From Acidobacteria bacterium Ga0077551 (GTDB taxonomy: Bacteria > Pseudomonadota > Alphaproteobacteria > Caulobacterales > Hyphomonadaceae): 64,000 bases of DNA. Below the pieces are notes generated by a model that saw nothing but the letters and a program-made list of their open reading frames with translations, had not been told where the DNA came from and did not search any database. The DNA lies in assembly GCA_001464545.1 (NCBI GenBank), contig LNFC01000017.1:82929-146928 (forward strand), written 5' to 3'. The translations under genes were made by a program, and so were the position numbers. Of this stretch, positions 27,112-35,692 are shown one piece after another. Each line of letters opens with the position of its first letter. Positions within the stretch are counted from its first letter, which is position 1.

Positions 27112-28082
27112 CCGGCGTCTCCGAACGACCGCCAGACGATCCGGGGCGCGCCGTCTGCGCCGGCGTGCAGGATGAAGCGGAAGGGCCAGCGGCCGGCGTC
27201 GAGTTCGACGCTGCCCTCGCCCGTGAAGTATTCGCCGCGCACCGCGAGGGGCACTTCGGCGAAAACCTGCGCGTAGGCCTGCCGGCCCTGGGCGAATTCG
27301 GCCACGTCCTGAACGCTGTTCCAACCGCTGGCGGGGCGCGCCTCGATGAAGCGGCGCGCGTCGGCGGCGGACAGGGCGCCGCGCGTGGCGGCGCGCAGGA
27401 CGCTCGCATTCTCGGCCGTCAGCGCGTTGACGTTGACGCGCAGACCGTCCGTTAGCGGAACAGTGCAGGTGAAGGGTGAGATCGCCTGAATGAGCTCGGG
27501 CGTGTAGCCGGGCACCGGGGCGAGCTCTGCTGGGCTGCGGAGGGGCTGGCCGGCGGTGCGTGTGCCGCTGGAACTTGCCAGATAGGCGGCATCTTCGCCG
27601 CCGCCGGGTTGCGGGATCTGGTCCGCGTCAATCCAGTCTCCGAGCGTTGCGGCGAGGGCCGCCGCGTCGCTGAGCGGCACGCCGATGTCTTCGAGGAGGA
27701 CCGCCAAGGCGGCGGCTTGCGGGGCCCGGAGGGCCTCTTCGGGCTTTGCCAGGGCGTTGAGGTTGAGGCAGGGGGGCAGTTCCCTCAGTGTCAGGATGAT
27801 CTGGCCGCTCTCGACCGGCAGGACGAGGGTCTGTTCCCGGCCCGTGTCGCCGCTGCTGGCGGGCAGACGGCTGGCGGCGACGAGATCAGCGGCGCCGGCG
27901 AGCGCGGCCGCTTCAGCCGAGCGCGCAGCCCAGAGGGCGGAGGTGCGACGGGCGCTGAGTTTCTGCAGATCGGTCTGCCGGGCGATGGCGTCGGTGGCCA
28001 TCAGGGCGGCGACAGACAGTGTGGCAACGATCAGGAGGATCGAGAGGAGGGCGGCGCCGGCCTGCTTGCTTTGCGGGATCAT
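27108..28082 (-). CDS. gspK: Minor pseudopilin GspK
   Basis: A 324-residue protein, the largest pseudopilin, thought to sit at the tip of the pseudopilus with GspI and GspJ. The prepilin site is QAG-AALLSILLIV; like other GspK proteins it lacks the Glu at position +5. The long alpha domain includes LPPCLNLNALAKPEEALR and LGDWIDADQIPQPGG, the known GspK calcium-site neighbourhood. Confidence 0.92.
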   Translation of the reverse strand: MIPQSKQAGAALLSILLIVATLSVAALMATDAIARQTDLQKLSARRTSALWAARSAEAAALAGAADLVAASRLPASSGDTGREQTLVLPVESGQIILTLRELPPCLNLNALAKPEEALRAPQAAALAVLLEDIGVPLSDAAALAATLGDWIDADQIPQPGGGEDAAYLASSSGTRTAGQPLRSPAELAPVPGYTPELIQAISPFTCTVPLTDGLRVNVNALTAENASVLRAATRGALSAADARRFIEARPASGWNSVQDVAEFAQGRQAYAQVFAEVPLAVRGEYFTGEGSVELDAGRWPFRFILHAGADGAPRIVWRSFGDAG

Positions 28083-28696
28083 GCGCCGGCTCCGATCAGG
28101 TAGCGGGCCGTCAGCGTGTCGTCCGGGGTGAAGATGAAGGTCAGCTCGACCTTCTGGGGGGCGGGGTCGTCGCCAGTGCCCGCGACGCGCCAGTCTTCCT
28201 GCCAGGTCTCGGCGCGGCCGAAGCGGGCCTCGACGCCCTGGAGGCCGGTCAGGAGGACTTCCTCCACCATGGGCGTGGCCGGAACGGGATCCGGCGCGGC
28301 CCAGGACCGGCGGATCAGCGCGCCGTTCGAGAAAAGGTATTCCACCCGCTGCAGGTCGCTGCGGGTCTCGCCGAGGGGATTGTCCCATCCGTTCCGTACA
28401 AAGACCATCAGGCGTCCGTCATGGCGGGGCGGATGGCCGGAGAAGGCGAGGGGGCCTTCGGAGGCGGCGGCGTCCTCGCTGGAGCGGCCGGTATAGGCGG
28501 CGAGGTCTGCCGAGAGGATGCCGAGGGCGATGGACATTTCGGAGGCGGCGTCGCCGCGCGTCTCGACGGCGCGGGCGCCGCGGAGTGACTGGTTCGTCAT
28601 CACCGCGCCGGCGGTCGCCATCAGGGCGATGACGAACAGCGCGACCAGCGTTTCGATGAGCGTGACGCCGGCCTGGGAGTTTCCGCGCGGACTCAT
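28079..28696 (-). CDS. gspJ: Minor pseudopilin GspJ
   Basis: A 205-residue pseudopilin with the cleavage site SQAG-VTLIETLVALFVIA, Glu at +5. RVEYLFSNGALIRRSW in the middle and LTGLQGVEARF later are typical GspJ segments. Starts in the stop region of gspI and ends in the start of gspK (4-nt overlaps). Confidence 0.92.
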   Translation of the reverse strand: MSPRGNSQAGVTLIETLVALFVIALMATAGAVMTNQSLRGARAVETRGDAASEMSIALGILSADLAAYTGRSSEDAAASEGPLAFSGHPPRHDGRLMVFVRNGWDNPLGETRSDLQRVEYLFSNGALIRRSWAAPDPVPATPMVEEVLLTGLQGVEARFGRAETWQEDWRVAGTGDDPAPQKVELTFIFTPDDTLTARYLIGAGA

Positions 28697-29061
28697 GAGC
28701 GATCGCCTTGGGCGGTCAGCAGCGAAAGGCGCGCGAGGACGGCGGGGCTGGAGGCTTCCGTCACTTCGATCCGGACACTGTAGAGTCCCGGGCGCGGTGT
28801 CGGCTCGATGGTGCGCGTCCATTTGAAGTCGCGGCCGCGCTGGACATCCTCGCCTTCGGCGATGAGGCCGGGCGAAGTGAGCGATCCGGTAACGGTGTCC
28901 ACCGCGACGTTCTCGGCGACGGTGCGGGCGAGGAGGCGCAGGTCGAGTTCGCTGCTGATGCGCACCGACTGCGTGTTGAGCGACAAGAGCCCCATTGCGG
29001 CGATGGAGAACACCGACAGGGCAACCATGGTTTCGAGAAGGGAAAAGCCGCGCGTGTTCAC
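28693..29061 (-). CDS. gspI: Minor pseudopilin GspI
   Basis: A 122-residue pseudopilin with the site TRG-FSLLETMVALSVFSIA. It starts at a GTG that overlaps the gspH stop (GTGA). It includes VAENVAVDTVTG, the GspI 'AENQ'-like segment, and FKWTRTIEPTP. It works with GspJ and GspK at the pseudopilus tip. Confidence 0.92.
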   Translation of the reverse strand: MNTRGFSLLETMVALSVFSIAAMGLLSLNTQSVRISSELDLRLLARTVAENVAVDTVTGSLTSPGLIAEGEDVQRGRDFKWTRTIEPTPRPGLYSVRIEVTEASSPAVLARLSLLTAQGDRS

Positions 29062-29552
29062 GGGGCGGCCACCGTTCTGGCCGGCAGGGTGACGGGCCAT
29101 TCGCGGTTCTGGGCGCGCAGGATGACCGGATCGATTGCCGAGTGGCCGAGCGGGTCGAAGACGAGCTGGGGTGTTTGACTTTCGCCGCGCTCCAAGGGGG
29201 AGAGGGGTGACTGGATTTCGACGCCCCGGCTGAGGGCGTGGCGGCTGCGGGGCAGGGCGGACCAGTCGCCACCGGCCCATACCATGCCGGTATAGCCGGC
29301 CTCGTCGAGCAGCAGGCCGGTCGGCTTGCCGGAGATGCGGGCGCGGCCTTCGAGCTGCGCCAGCGTGCGCGACAGTTTCTCGCCGTCACTGCGCAGGGGA
29401 TCGGCGGGGCGGGCCGTGGCGACGATCAGGACCGCCGCGAAGGCGGAAATCGACAGCGTGACCAGCACTTCCACCAGCGACAGGCCCGCCTCGCCCGGGC
29501 GGCGGCGCGCGCGGAGGGAGGCTTGGCTTGAGTGCGGGCGGGGCGCGGACAT
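29058..29552 (-). CDS. gspH: Minor pseudopilin GspH
   Basis: A 164-residue pseudopilin with the site GEAG-LSLVEVLVTLSISAF after a long, basic leader of about 22 residues. ISGKPTGLLLD and FDPLGHS match the GspH beta-domain pattern. It lies 8 bp after gspG and overlaps gspI by 4 nt. Confidence 0.9.
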   Translation of the reverse strand: MSAPRPHSSQASLRARRRPGEAGLSLVEVLVTLSISAFAAVLIVATARPADPLRSDGEKLSRTLAQLEGRARISGKPTGLLLDEAGYTGMVWAGGDWSALPRSRHALSRGVEIQSPLSPLERGESQTPQLVFDPLGHSAIDPVILRAQNREWPVTLPARTVAAP

Positions 29553-29560
29553 GGCGCGGC

Positions 29561-30016
29561 CTAGTCCCAGTTGCCGATGTCGGCGTCCGGACCTTCGCCG
29601 CCCGGCTGGCCATCGGCGCCGAAGGAGAAGAGATCGTAGCGGCCGCCGGAGCGGGTGCCGGGCATCTGGTACTGGTAGGGGTTGCCCCAGGGATCCATCT
29701 GTATACGGCGCACATAGCCGCCCTGCCGGTAAAGCGCGGCGTCGACGCCCGGGGGCGGGGCCGACAGAGCAGCGAGGCCCTCGGCGGCGTTGGGGTAGGT
29801 GTAGAGGTCAAGGCTGTACTGCTCGAGCGCGCTTTCGAGGCTGGCGATGTCGGAGCGGGCTTTCGAGATGCGCGAGCGGTCGCCGACCGGCGCGACGTTG
29901 ACGATGATCAGGGTCGCCAGAAGACCCATGATGAAGACGACCACCATCAGTTCGACGAGGGAGAAGCCGGCCTCGCGGGCGCGGCGCTTTTGGGTGAGGC
30001 GTTGGGGGTGGGGCAT
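29561..30016 (-). CDS. gspG: Major pseudopilin GspG
   Basis: A 151-residue major pseudopilin. The leader is cut by the prepilin peptidase at REAG-FSLVELMVVVFIMG. The C-terminal part has DPWGNPYQYQMPG and SFGADGQPGGEGPDADIGNWD-type calcium-binding residues, the family hallmark. I chose the ATG at 30016 because GGAGG lies 5 nt upstream, over a TTG at 30031. Confidence 0.95.
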   Translation of the reverse strand: MPHPQRLTQKRRAREAGFSLVELMVVVFIMGLLATLIIVNVAPVGDRSRISKARSDIASLESALEQYSLDLYTYPNAAEGLAALSAPPPGVDAALYRQGGYVRRIQMDPWGNPYQYQMPGTRSGGRYDLFSFGADGQPGGEGPDADIGNWD

Positions 30017-30027
30017 GTGTTCCTCCG

Positions 30028-31239
30028 TCAACCGAGGGCAAGGGTGTTGAGCTGCATGATGGGCAGCATGATCGATAGCACGATCGTGCCGACAATGCCG
30101 CCCAGGATCACGATGATGACCGGCTCAAGCAGGCTCAGAAGCGTGCGGGTGGTGGCCTCGAATTCGCTTTCGAGAAAGTCGGCGGCGCGGTTCATCATCG
30201 CGGGCACGTCGCGCGCCGCTTCGCCGCTCTGCACCATGTGTGTGAGGAGCGGCGGGAACACCTTGGTGGCGCGCATCGCGGACGAGAGCGTGCCGCCCTG
30301 CTGCACCTGTTCGATGATCGCGGTCGCGGCGTCGCGGAACACGGCATTGCTCATGGCGCCGCGCGCCGCCGAGAGGGCTTCGATGACTGTGGCGCCGGAG
30401 CCGGCGAGGGTGGCGTGGACTCGTGCGAACTGGGCGGCCGAGAGGGTCTGGATCAGGGGGCCGATCAGCGGGAGCCCGAGCAGGAAGGCGTCGAGGGATT
30501 TGCGGAACGTGGGGCTTTTCATCGCCTGCGAGAAGAGGGCGACGCCTGCGAAGACGGATAGGGCGAGGAGCCAGCCCCAGCTACGCGCGAAATCCGAGGC
30601 GCCGATCACAATCTGGGTGAGAAGCGGCAGTTCGGTGGTGCCGAGCATTGCGAATTGTTCGACGAGTTTGGGCACGACGAAGACCATCAGGGCGGTGACC
30701 ATCAGCAGGGCCATCACGCCGAGGACAGCGGGATAGACCAGCGCGGCCCGCGCGGTCGAGGCCATCTTGTAGGTGCGTTCCAGATTGGTCGCGAGCTGGT
30801 CGAGCACGGCGGGCAGCTTGCCGGAAGACTCGCCGGCCGAGACAACCGAGCGGTAAAGCGCGGGGAAGGCCGAAGGCGCCGAGCGGAGGGAGTCGGCGAG
30901 AGTGATGCCTTCCATGACCTGCGCGCGCACGCCGAGGATCAGGGCTTTCACGGACGCCGCGCTGCCATCGGCGGCCGCAGCGGTCAGGGCCTGCTCCACC
31001 GTCATGCCGGACTGCAGTAGGACGGCCATCTGGCGGGTGAAGAGGGTGCGCTGTTTGTGCGAGAGGCGGCCCCGCAGGCGCGCGCCGCGTGACTTCGACT
31101 GGCCGGATTCCTCAACCTCTACGGGCGTCAGCTGGCGGGCGCGCAGTTCGCGCCGGGCGGAGCGCGGATTGTCCGCCGAGATCACACCGCTGGTGCGCCG
31201 GCCATCGGCGGTCAGGGCCTTGTAATCATACGCCGCCAT
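30028..31239 (-). CDS. gspF: Type II secretion inner-membrane protein GspF
   Basis: A 403-residue platform protein with two repeated GspF domains (about 70-195 and 270-395) and three membrane spans. AYDYKALTADGRRTSGVI is the standard N-terminus; FTRQMAVLLQSGMTVEQAL and YRSVVSAGESSGKLPAVLD are typical, and the repeat is seen again in THMVQSGEAARDVPAMM. Start chosen at 31239 (MAAYDYK), overlapping the gspE 3' end by 14 nt. Confidence 0.95.
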   Translation of the reverse strand: MAAYDYKALTADGRRTSGVISADNPRSARRELRARQLTPVEVEESGQSKSRGARLRGRLSHKQRTLFTRQMAVLLQSGMTVEQALTAAAADGSAASVKALILGVRAQVMEGITLADSLRSAPSAFPALYRSVVSAGESSGKLPAVLDQLATNLERTYKMASTARAALVYPAVLGVMALLMVTALMVFVVPKLVEQFAMLGTTELPLLTQIVIGASDFARSWGWLLALSVFAGVALFSQAMKSPTFRKSLDAFLLGLPLIGPLIQTLSAAQFARVHATLAGSGATVIEALSAARGAMSNAVFRDAATAIIEQVQQGGTLSSAMRATKVFPPLLTHMVQSGEAARDVPAMMNRAADFLESEFEATTRTLLSLLEPVIIVILGGIVGTIVLSIMLPIMQLNTLALG

Positions 31240-32710
31240 GGGACCAGACCTCCCTGCGGCAGACATGCAGGAGTTCGTCAGGGCTCGTCTCGCCGCTCAG
31301 GACATGGCGCATGCCGTTGCTGAACAGCATGTCGGCGCTCGCAAAGGCGACGCGCTCGATCTCGTCTTCGCTGGCCTTGTCATGGATCAGCCGCTTGATG
31401 GCCGGATTGATGACGAGCAGTTCGTACGCGCCGAGGCGGCCGGAATAACCCGTGCGGCCGCAGGCATCGCAGCTGCCGGACTGGTAGAGCGTTCCGGAAA
31501 AGTCCGCAGGCAGACCAATCCGGGCGGCATACGCCGGGTCCGGATGGAACGGCGTCTTGCAGTGCGGGCAGAGCCGGCGCAGCAGGCGCTGGGCGAGGAC
31601 GGCGCGCAGGGTGGAGGCGAGCAGGAAGCTCTCGATACCCATGTCGCGCAGACGCGTGATCGCGCCGGCGGAACTGTTGGTGTGGACCGTGGAGAGGGCG
31701 AGGCGGCCGGTCAGCGCGAATTCGAGCGCGACCTCGGCGGTTTCGGCGTCGCGGATCTCGCCGACCATCACGATGTTCGGGTCGTTGCGCAGGATGGAGC
31801 GGAGCGTGGCGGCGAAGGTCAGGCCGACCTTGTGGTCCATCGGTGTCTGGCTGATGCCGTCGAGGCCGTATTCGACGGGGTCTTCCAGCGTCATGATGTT
31901 GACGCGGCCGGTGTTCAGCATGGCGAGCGCCGAGTAGAGCGTCGTGGTCTTGCCGGAGCCTGTGGGGCCGGTGACGAGGATGACGCCGTTGGGCTCGGCG
32001 ATGACGGCGCGGAAGCGGTCCAGCGTGGCGGGGTCCATGCCGAGACCGTCAAGGCCGACGAGCGCCTGGCGGGTGTCAAGGATGCGCAGTGCGACGCGTT
32101 CGCCGTAGCGTGTCGGCAGGGTCGCGACGCGCACGTCCAGGGCGCGGCCGCCGAGCGACAGCGAGACGCGGCCATCCTGCGGCATGCGCTTCTCGGAGAT
32201 ATCCAGACGGCTCATCACCTTGATGCGGGAGACGAGCGGCGCGGCGATGCGGCGCGAGGCGACGAGGACTTCCTGGAGTTCGCCGTCGATCCGGTAACGG
32301 ATGGAGAGCTTTTCCTCGAACGGATCGATGTGGATGTCGGAGGCGCGGCGCTTGATCGCGTCCTGCAGCAAGCCGTTGATGAGCCGCACGATCGGCGCAT
32401 CGCCGTCGCCGGCCAGCAGGTCTTCCGTCTGCGGAATACCGTCGAACAGGGTTTCGAGGTTTTCCTGCTTCTCGGCTGCTGCCGCGGCAGTGCCGTCAAG
32501 CGCGCCGCCGCCGAAGCCTTCGGACAGAAGCTTTTCAAACGCGATGGCGGAATGCGCTTCCAGCTGGAAGGAGGTGCCCAGGACACGGCGCACTTCGGGC
32601 AGGGCAAGCACATCTGCGCCTTCGCGGACGGCGACCGTCACCGGCACCCGGCCGGGAATGACGGCGAAGCCCTTGTCCTTGGCGAAAGCGTAGTGAACCT
32701 GCGGCCGCAT
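31226..32710 (-). CDS. gspE: Type II secretion ATPase GspE
   Basis: A 494-residue cytoplasmic ATPase powering pseudopilus assembly. It has Walker A GPTGSGKTTT, the Asp box LEDPVEYGLDGISQT, Walker B VMVGEIRDAETAE and a His box STVHTNSSAGAITRL. Near the C-terminus lies the zinc-binding tetracysteine motif (CPHC, then CDAC about 40 residues later). The N-terminal domain is shorter than in Vibrio GspE. Confidence 0.96.
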   Translation of the reverse strand: MRPQVHYAFAKDKGFAVIPGRVPVTVAVREGADVLALPEVRRVLGTSFQLEAHSAIAFEKLLSEGFGGGALDGTAAAAAEKQENLETLFDGIPQTEDLLAGDGDAPIVRLINGLLQDAIKRRASDIHIDPFEEKLSIRYRIDGELQEVLVASRRIAAPLVSRIKVMSRLDISEKRMPQDGRVSLSLGGRALDVRVATLPTRYGERVALRILDTRQALVGLDGLGMDPATLDRFRAVIAEPNGVILVTGPTGSGKTTTLYSALAMLNTGRVNIMTLEDPVEYGLDGISQTPMDHKVGLTFAATLRSILRNDPNIVMVGEIRDAETAEVALEFALTGRLALSTVHTNSSAGAITRLRDMGIESFLLASTLRAVLAQRLLRRLCPHCKTPFHPDPAYAARIGLPADFSGTLYQSGSCDACGRTGYSGRLGAYELLVINPAIKRLIHDKASEDEIERVAFASADMLFSNGMRHVLSGETSPDELLHVCRREVWSHGGV

Positions 32711-32716
32711 GCGCGA

Positions 32717-34690
32717 TCACCTCGCCAGATTGGCTGCCGACCCCATCGGCCCGCTGCCGCCCATGACTTCCGTCACATAGCGGTCGATGGAGTTTTCCGG
32801 CGGAATGCCGCGCATCAGCTCTTCGCCGCGCACGTACAGGTATTTCTGCTCGGTCGCCGACTTCGCGTCTTCCTTGTTGCGCACGATGGTGGGGCGGATG
32901 AAGACCATGAGATTGGTCCGCGTCGTTGCCTTGCCATCGGACCTGAACAGGCGGCCGGCAATCGGGATGTCGCCGAGCAGCGGAACCTTCGACTGGCGGA
33001 CCGTGTCCGTCTGTTCGACCAGACCGCCGAGAACGATGATCTCGCCGTCATCGGCGAGCACGCTGGCGGTGATCTCGCGCTTGTCGAGGATGAAGTCAGG
33101 CGTCAGCGTGCCGATGCTGCCGGAGATGCTCGAGACTTCCTGGCGGATGTCGAGGCGGACCGTGTCGTTCTCGCCGATGCGCGGCGTGACTTCGAGCTGG
33201 ATGCCGACATCCTGGCGCTCGACGGTGCGGAAGGGGTTCGAGTTGGCCTGGTCAAGGACCTGGCCGGTGGTGATCGGGACTTCCTGGCCGACGATGAGGG
33301 CCGAGGTCGCGTTGTTCAGGGTCATGCCGAAGGGCGTCGACAGGATGCGGGAATTGCTGTCCTTCTCGACCGCGTTGAGGATGACGCCGAAGAGGTTGTC
33401 ACCGGATTGTCCGCCAAAACCGAGCGTCAGGCCGGCGGTGCCGGTCAGGGAGCTGATGGCCGAGTCGCGCAGCGGATTGGCCTTCGTGAGGTCCTCGAAA
33501 CCATCCGTGAGCAGAGCGCCCGTGAGGGCGAGCAGGTTCGGAGCCGAGCTCGAGAAGTTGGTCGACGCGAACGGGACATTGCTGCTGCCGGTGCCGGAGA
33601 GCAGGAATTGCAGCCCCAGCTCCTTCGTCATGTCGTCCGACATTTCCACGATGATGGCTTCGACCATGACCTGGGGGCGGCGCACATCGAGGGCGGAAAT
33701 GACCTTTTCCATCGCGACCAGCGTTTCGGCATTGCCGCTGATGATCAGGGAGTTGGTCGCCGGATGGTGCGAAATGGTTTGTGCGGGGACGGATGTATCT
33801 GACGGCGCGCGCTGGGCCGCGACGCTGAGGCCGACGCGCTCGAGGATCGGGACGATCTCGCCGGCATCGGCATAGTTGAGCGGAATGATGCGAATATTGT
33901 CGCGCTGCGGCTCGGTCGTGTCGAGCTGCATGGCCACCTGGCGTGCCCGGGCGACCGAGGCGGGGTCACCGCGCAGGAGGACGGCGTTGCTGGTTTCCGA
34001 AGCGACGGCCGTGAAGCGCCGGGCGCCGCCGGCCTGGCCTTGTGCGCCGGATGCGGCGTCGCCCTGCAGGCGGTTCAGGACTGCTTCCATCTCGAGGGCG
34101 GGGACGTTGCGGAGGGCGACCGTTTCGGTGACCGACGGATCCTTGTCGATCGCCTCGATCATCCGGCGCACGCGCTGCAGGTTCGAGGCATAGTCGACGA
34201 CCACGAGCGTGTTCGTGTTGGCGTTCGCGGCGATCTGTCCCTGGCTGTCGAGCACCGGCTTGATCTGCTGCGCGACGTCCATCGCGTTGACGTAGTCGAG
34301 CTTGATAATCTCGGTCACGAAGGCGTTGGGGCCCTGGCCAGAGACCGGCGCTTCGGTGGCGGCGATGGCTTCCGGCACGATCCGGTAGGTGTCGCGGCCT
34401 GCGGGGATCGCGGCGAAGCCCTGGACGCGGAGCGTGGTCAGGAAGACCTGGAAGAGGTCATCCGTGCTCATCGGCGTCTGCGAGACGACGGAGACGCGGA
34501 CCTTGCGCACATCGGGGTGGGTGATGAACGTGTAGCCGGTCAGCATCGAGACATCGGCGATGAGCGTGTTGAGCTCGACATCGTCAAGCTTCAGGACGTG
34601 CTTGTCTTCGCTGGGGGCGGGGGCCTGCGCGGTTGCGATCTGCGCAGCCGAGAGCGCTGCGGCGGCAGCCAGAAGTATGTGTCTGGTCAT
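32717..34690 (-). CDS. gspD: Type II secretion secretin GspD
   Basis: A 657-residue outer-membrane secretin. After a signal peptide (cut near ATAQA) come the N0 domain (LKLDDVELNTLIADVS), N1-N3 repeats, and the secretin domain with VPITTGQVLDQAN and LLGDIPIAGRLFRS, the conserved secretin closure motif. The C-terminal end extends about 60 residues past this motif and could bind a pilotin. gspC upstream overlaps by 4 nt and gspE follows after 6 bp. Confidence 0.95.
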   Translation of the reverse strand: MTRHILLAAAAALSAAQIATAQAPAPSEDKHVLKLDDVELNTLIADVSMLTGYTFITHPDVRKVRVSVVSQTPMSTDDLFQVFLTTLRVQGFAAIPAGRDTYRIVPEAIAATEAPVSGQGPNAFVTEIIKLDYVNAMDVAQQIKPVLDSQGQIAANANTNTLVVVDYASNLQRVRRMIEAIDKDPSVTETVALRNVPALEMEAVLNRLQGDAASGAQGQAGGARRFTAVASETSNAVLLRGDPASVARARQVAMQLDTTEPQRDNIRIIPLNYADAGEIVPILERVGLSVAAQRAPSDTSVPAQTISHHPATNSLIISGNAETLVAMEKVISALDVRRPQVMVEAIIVEMSDDMTKELGLQFLLSGTGSSNVPFASTNFSSSAPNLLALTGALLTDGFEDLTKANPLRDSAISSLTGTAGLTLGFGGQSGDNLFGVILNAVEKDSNSRILSTPFGMTLNNATSALIVGQEVPITTGQVLDQANSNPFRTVERQDVGIQLEVTPRIGENDTVRLDIRQEVSSISGSIGTLTPDFILDKREITASVLADDGEIIVLGGLVEQTDTVRQSKVPLLGDIPIAGRLFRSDGKATTRTNLMVFIRPTIVRNKEDAKSATEQKYLYVRGEELMRGIPPENSIDRYVTEVMGGSGPMGSAANLAR

Positions 34691-35565
34691 TGGGAAAGGT
34701 TGGCGCCGGGAGCAACACGCAGGCGCACTATGGCGCCCTGGCGGACAATATCCAGGGCGACGTCTGAACTGCTGGAGACGGACTGGTTGATCTGGTCGGG
34801 ACGCAGACCTTCGACGGCCTGGCCGTTGATGCGGAGAATGAGGTCGCCCGATTGCAGGCCGGCGGCCTCGAACGCGCCGGCGCCGCGCGGTTCAAGCCGG
34901 TAGCCCGACACTTCCCCGCTGCGGAATTCAGGGGTCAACGCGGTATCGGCGGCGAGGGCGGCCGGCGTGACATCGACCACCGGTGCCACGGTGTCCGACG
35001 CGTAGACTCGGGCTTCGGCAGGCGCGGACTGCGCGGGATCCTGAACGAAGGGCGCGGTGCGGTAAGGATAGAGGCTGAGCGATTCGATGGAGCCGTTGCG
35101 GCTGAGGTGAATGGCGTCAGACGTCACGTTCACGAGAAGGATGCCGGGCATCACTTCTTCGCCGGGGACGAAGCGCTTCTGCGCGCCGTCGGGGAAGGAA
35201 ATCACGGCGCTGCTGGCGGACGCGTTGCCGGAGACAGAGCGGACGCCGGCGAGTTTCAGGTCGAGCGTGGTTTCGGCTGCCGCCTGGGCGTCGGCCGCGT
35301 ACATCTGCGGAGCGCCCCCGAAAGGGTTCATCTGGGTCAGGAGGACCGTGGGCGACGCGCTGCCCGAAGCTTGCAGGCTTTCAGATGACAACGTCGCGGA
35401 ATCCTGAAGCGGGGCGCCCGCGTCCGCCGGTGCGAGGGCGACCCAGGCAAGACGCCCGACGAGGACCCCGACGGTGACCATCAGCAGGGATTCCACAGCC
35501 ATCCGGCCAGCGTTTTCCATGCGCACGTAAGGTATGCCTCTTTCCATTCTGAAAAGCGCCGCCAT
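34687..35565 (-). CDS. gspC: Type II secretion protein GspC
   Basis: A 292-residue inner-membrane protein that links the platform to the secretin. One N-terminal span (LLMVTVGVLVGRLAWVAL), then the HR domain (LKLAGVRSVSG, SAVISFPDGAQKRFVPGEEVMPGILLVNV), and a C-terminal PDZ domain (GAFEAAGLQSGDLILRINGQAVEGL). Alternative starts exist at Met7 and Met16; I kept the first, which has AAGGGG upstream. It is the first gene of the secretion operon. Confidence 0.92.
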   Translation of the reverse strand: MAALFRMERGIPYVRMENAGRMAVESLLMVTVGVLVGRLAWVALAPADAGAPLQDSATLSSESLQASGSASPTVLLTQMNPFGGAPQMYAADAQAAAETTLDLKLAGVRSVSGNASASSAVISFPDGAQKRFVPGEEVMPGILLVNVTSDAIHLSRNGSIESLSLYPYRTAPFVQDPAQSAPAEARVYASDTVAPVVDVTPAALAADTALTPEFRSGEVSGYRLEPRGAGAFEAAGLQSGDLILRINGQAVEGLRPDQINQSVSSSSDVALDIVRQGAIVRLRVAPGANLSQ

Positions 35566-35651
35566 CGGAAACCCCTTCGATCCGTACCTTCACGCTAATC
35601 ACACTTGTGCGACAGTTCCGCGACGAGACGGCTCCATTAATGCTTAAGTAT

Positions 35652-35681
35652 CGAGGCCGTTGCAGTTACGCAACGGCCTCG
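35652..35681 (-). terminator. Hairpin between TonB receptor and gspC
   Basis: A perfect 12-bp stem (CGAGGCCGTTGC and GCAACGGCCTCG) with a 6-nt loop, 12 nt after the receptor stop on the minus strand. No strong T-tract follows, so termination may be partial or Rho-assisted. It separates the receptor from the gsp operon. Confidence 0.65.
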
Positions 35682-35692
35682 GGCATTTGAAA

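Noticed and set aside
31238..33802. An 854-codon plus-strand open frame opposite gspE and gspD
   Set aside because: Composition (Gly, Asp, Arg, His) is that of an antisense shadow, and both sense genes are unmistakable.
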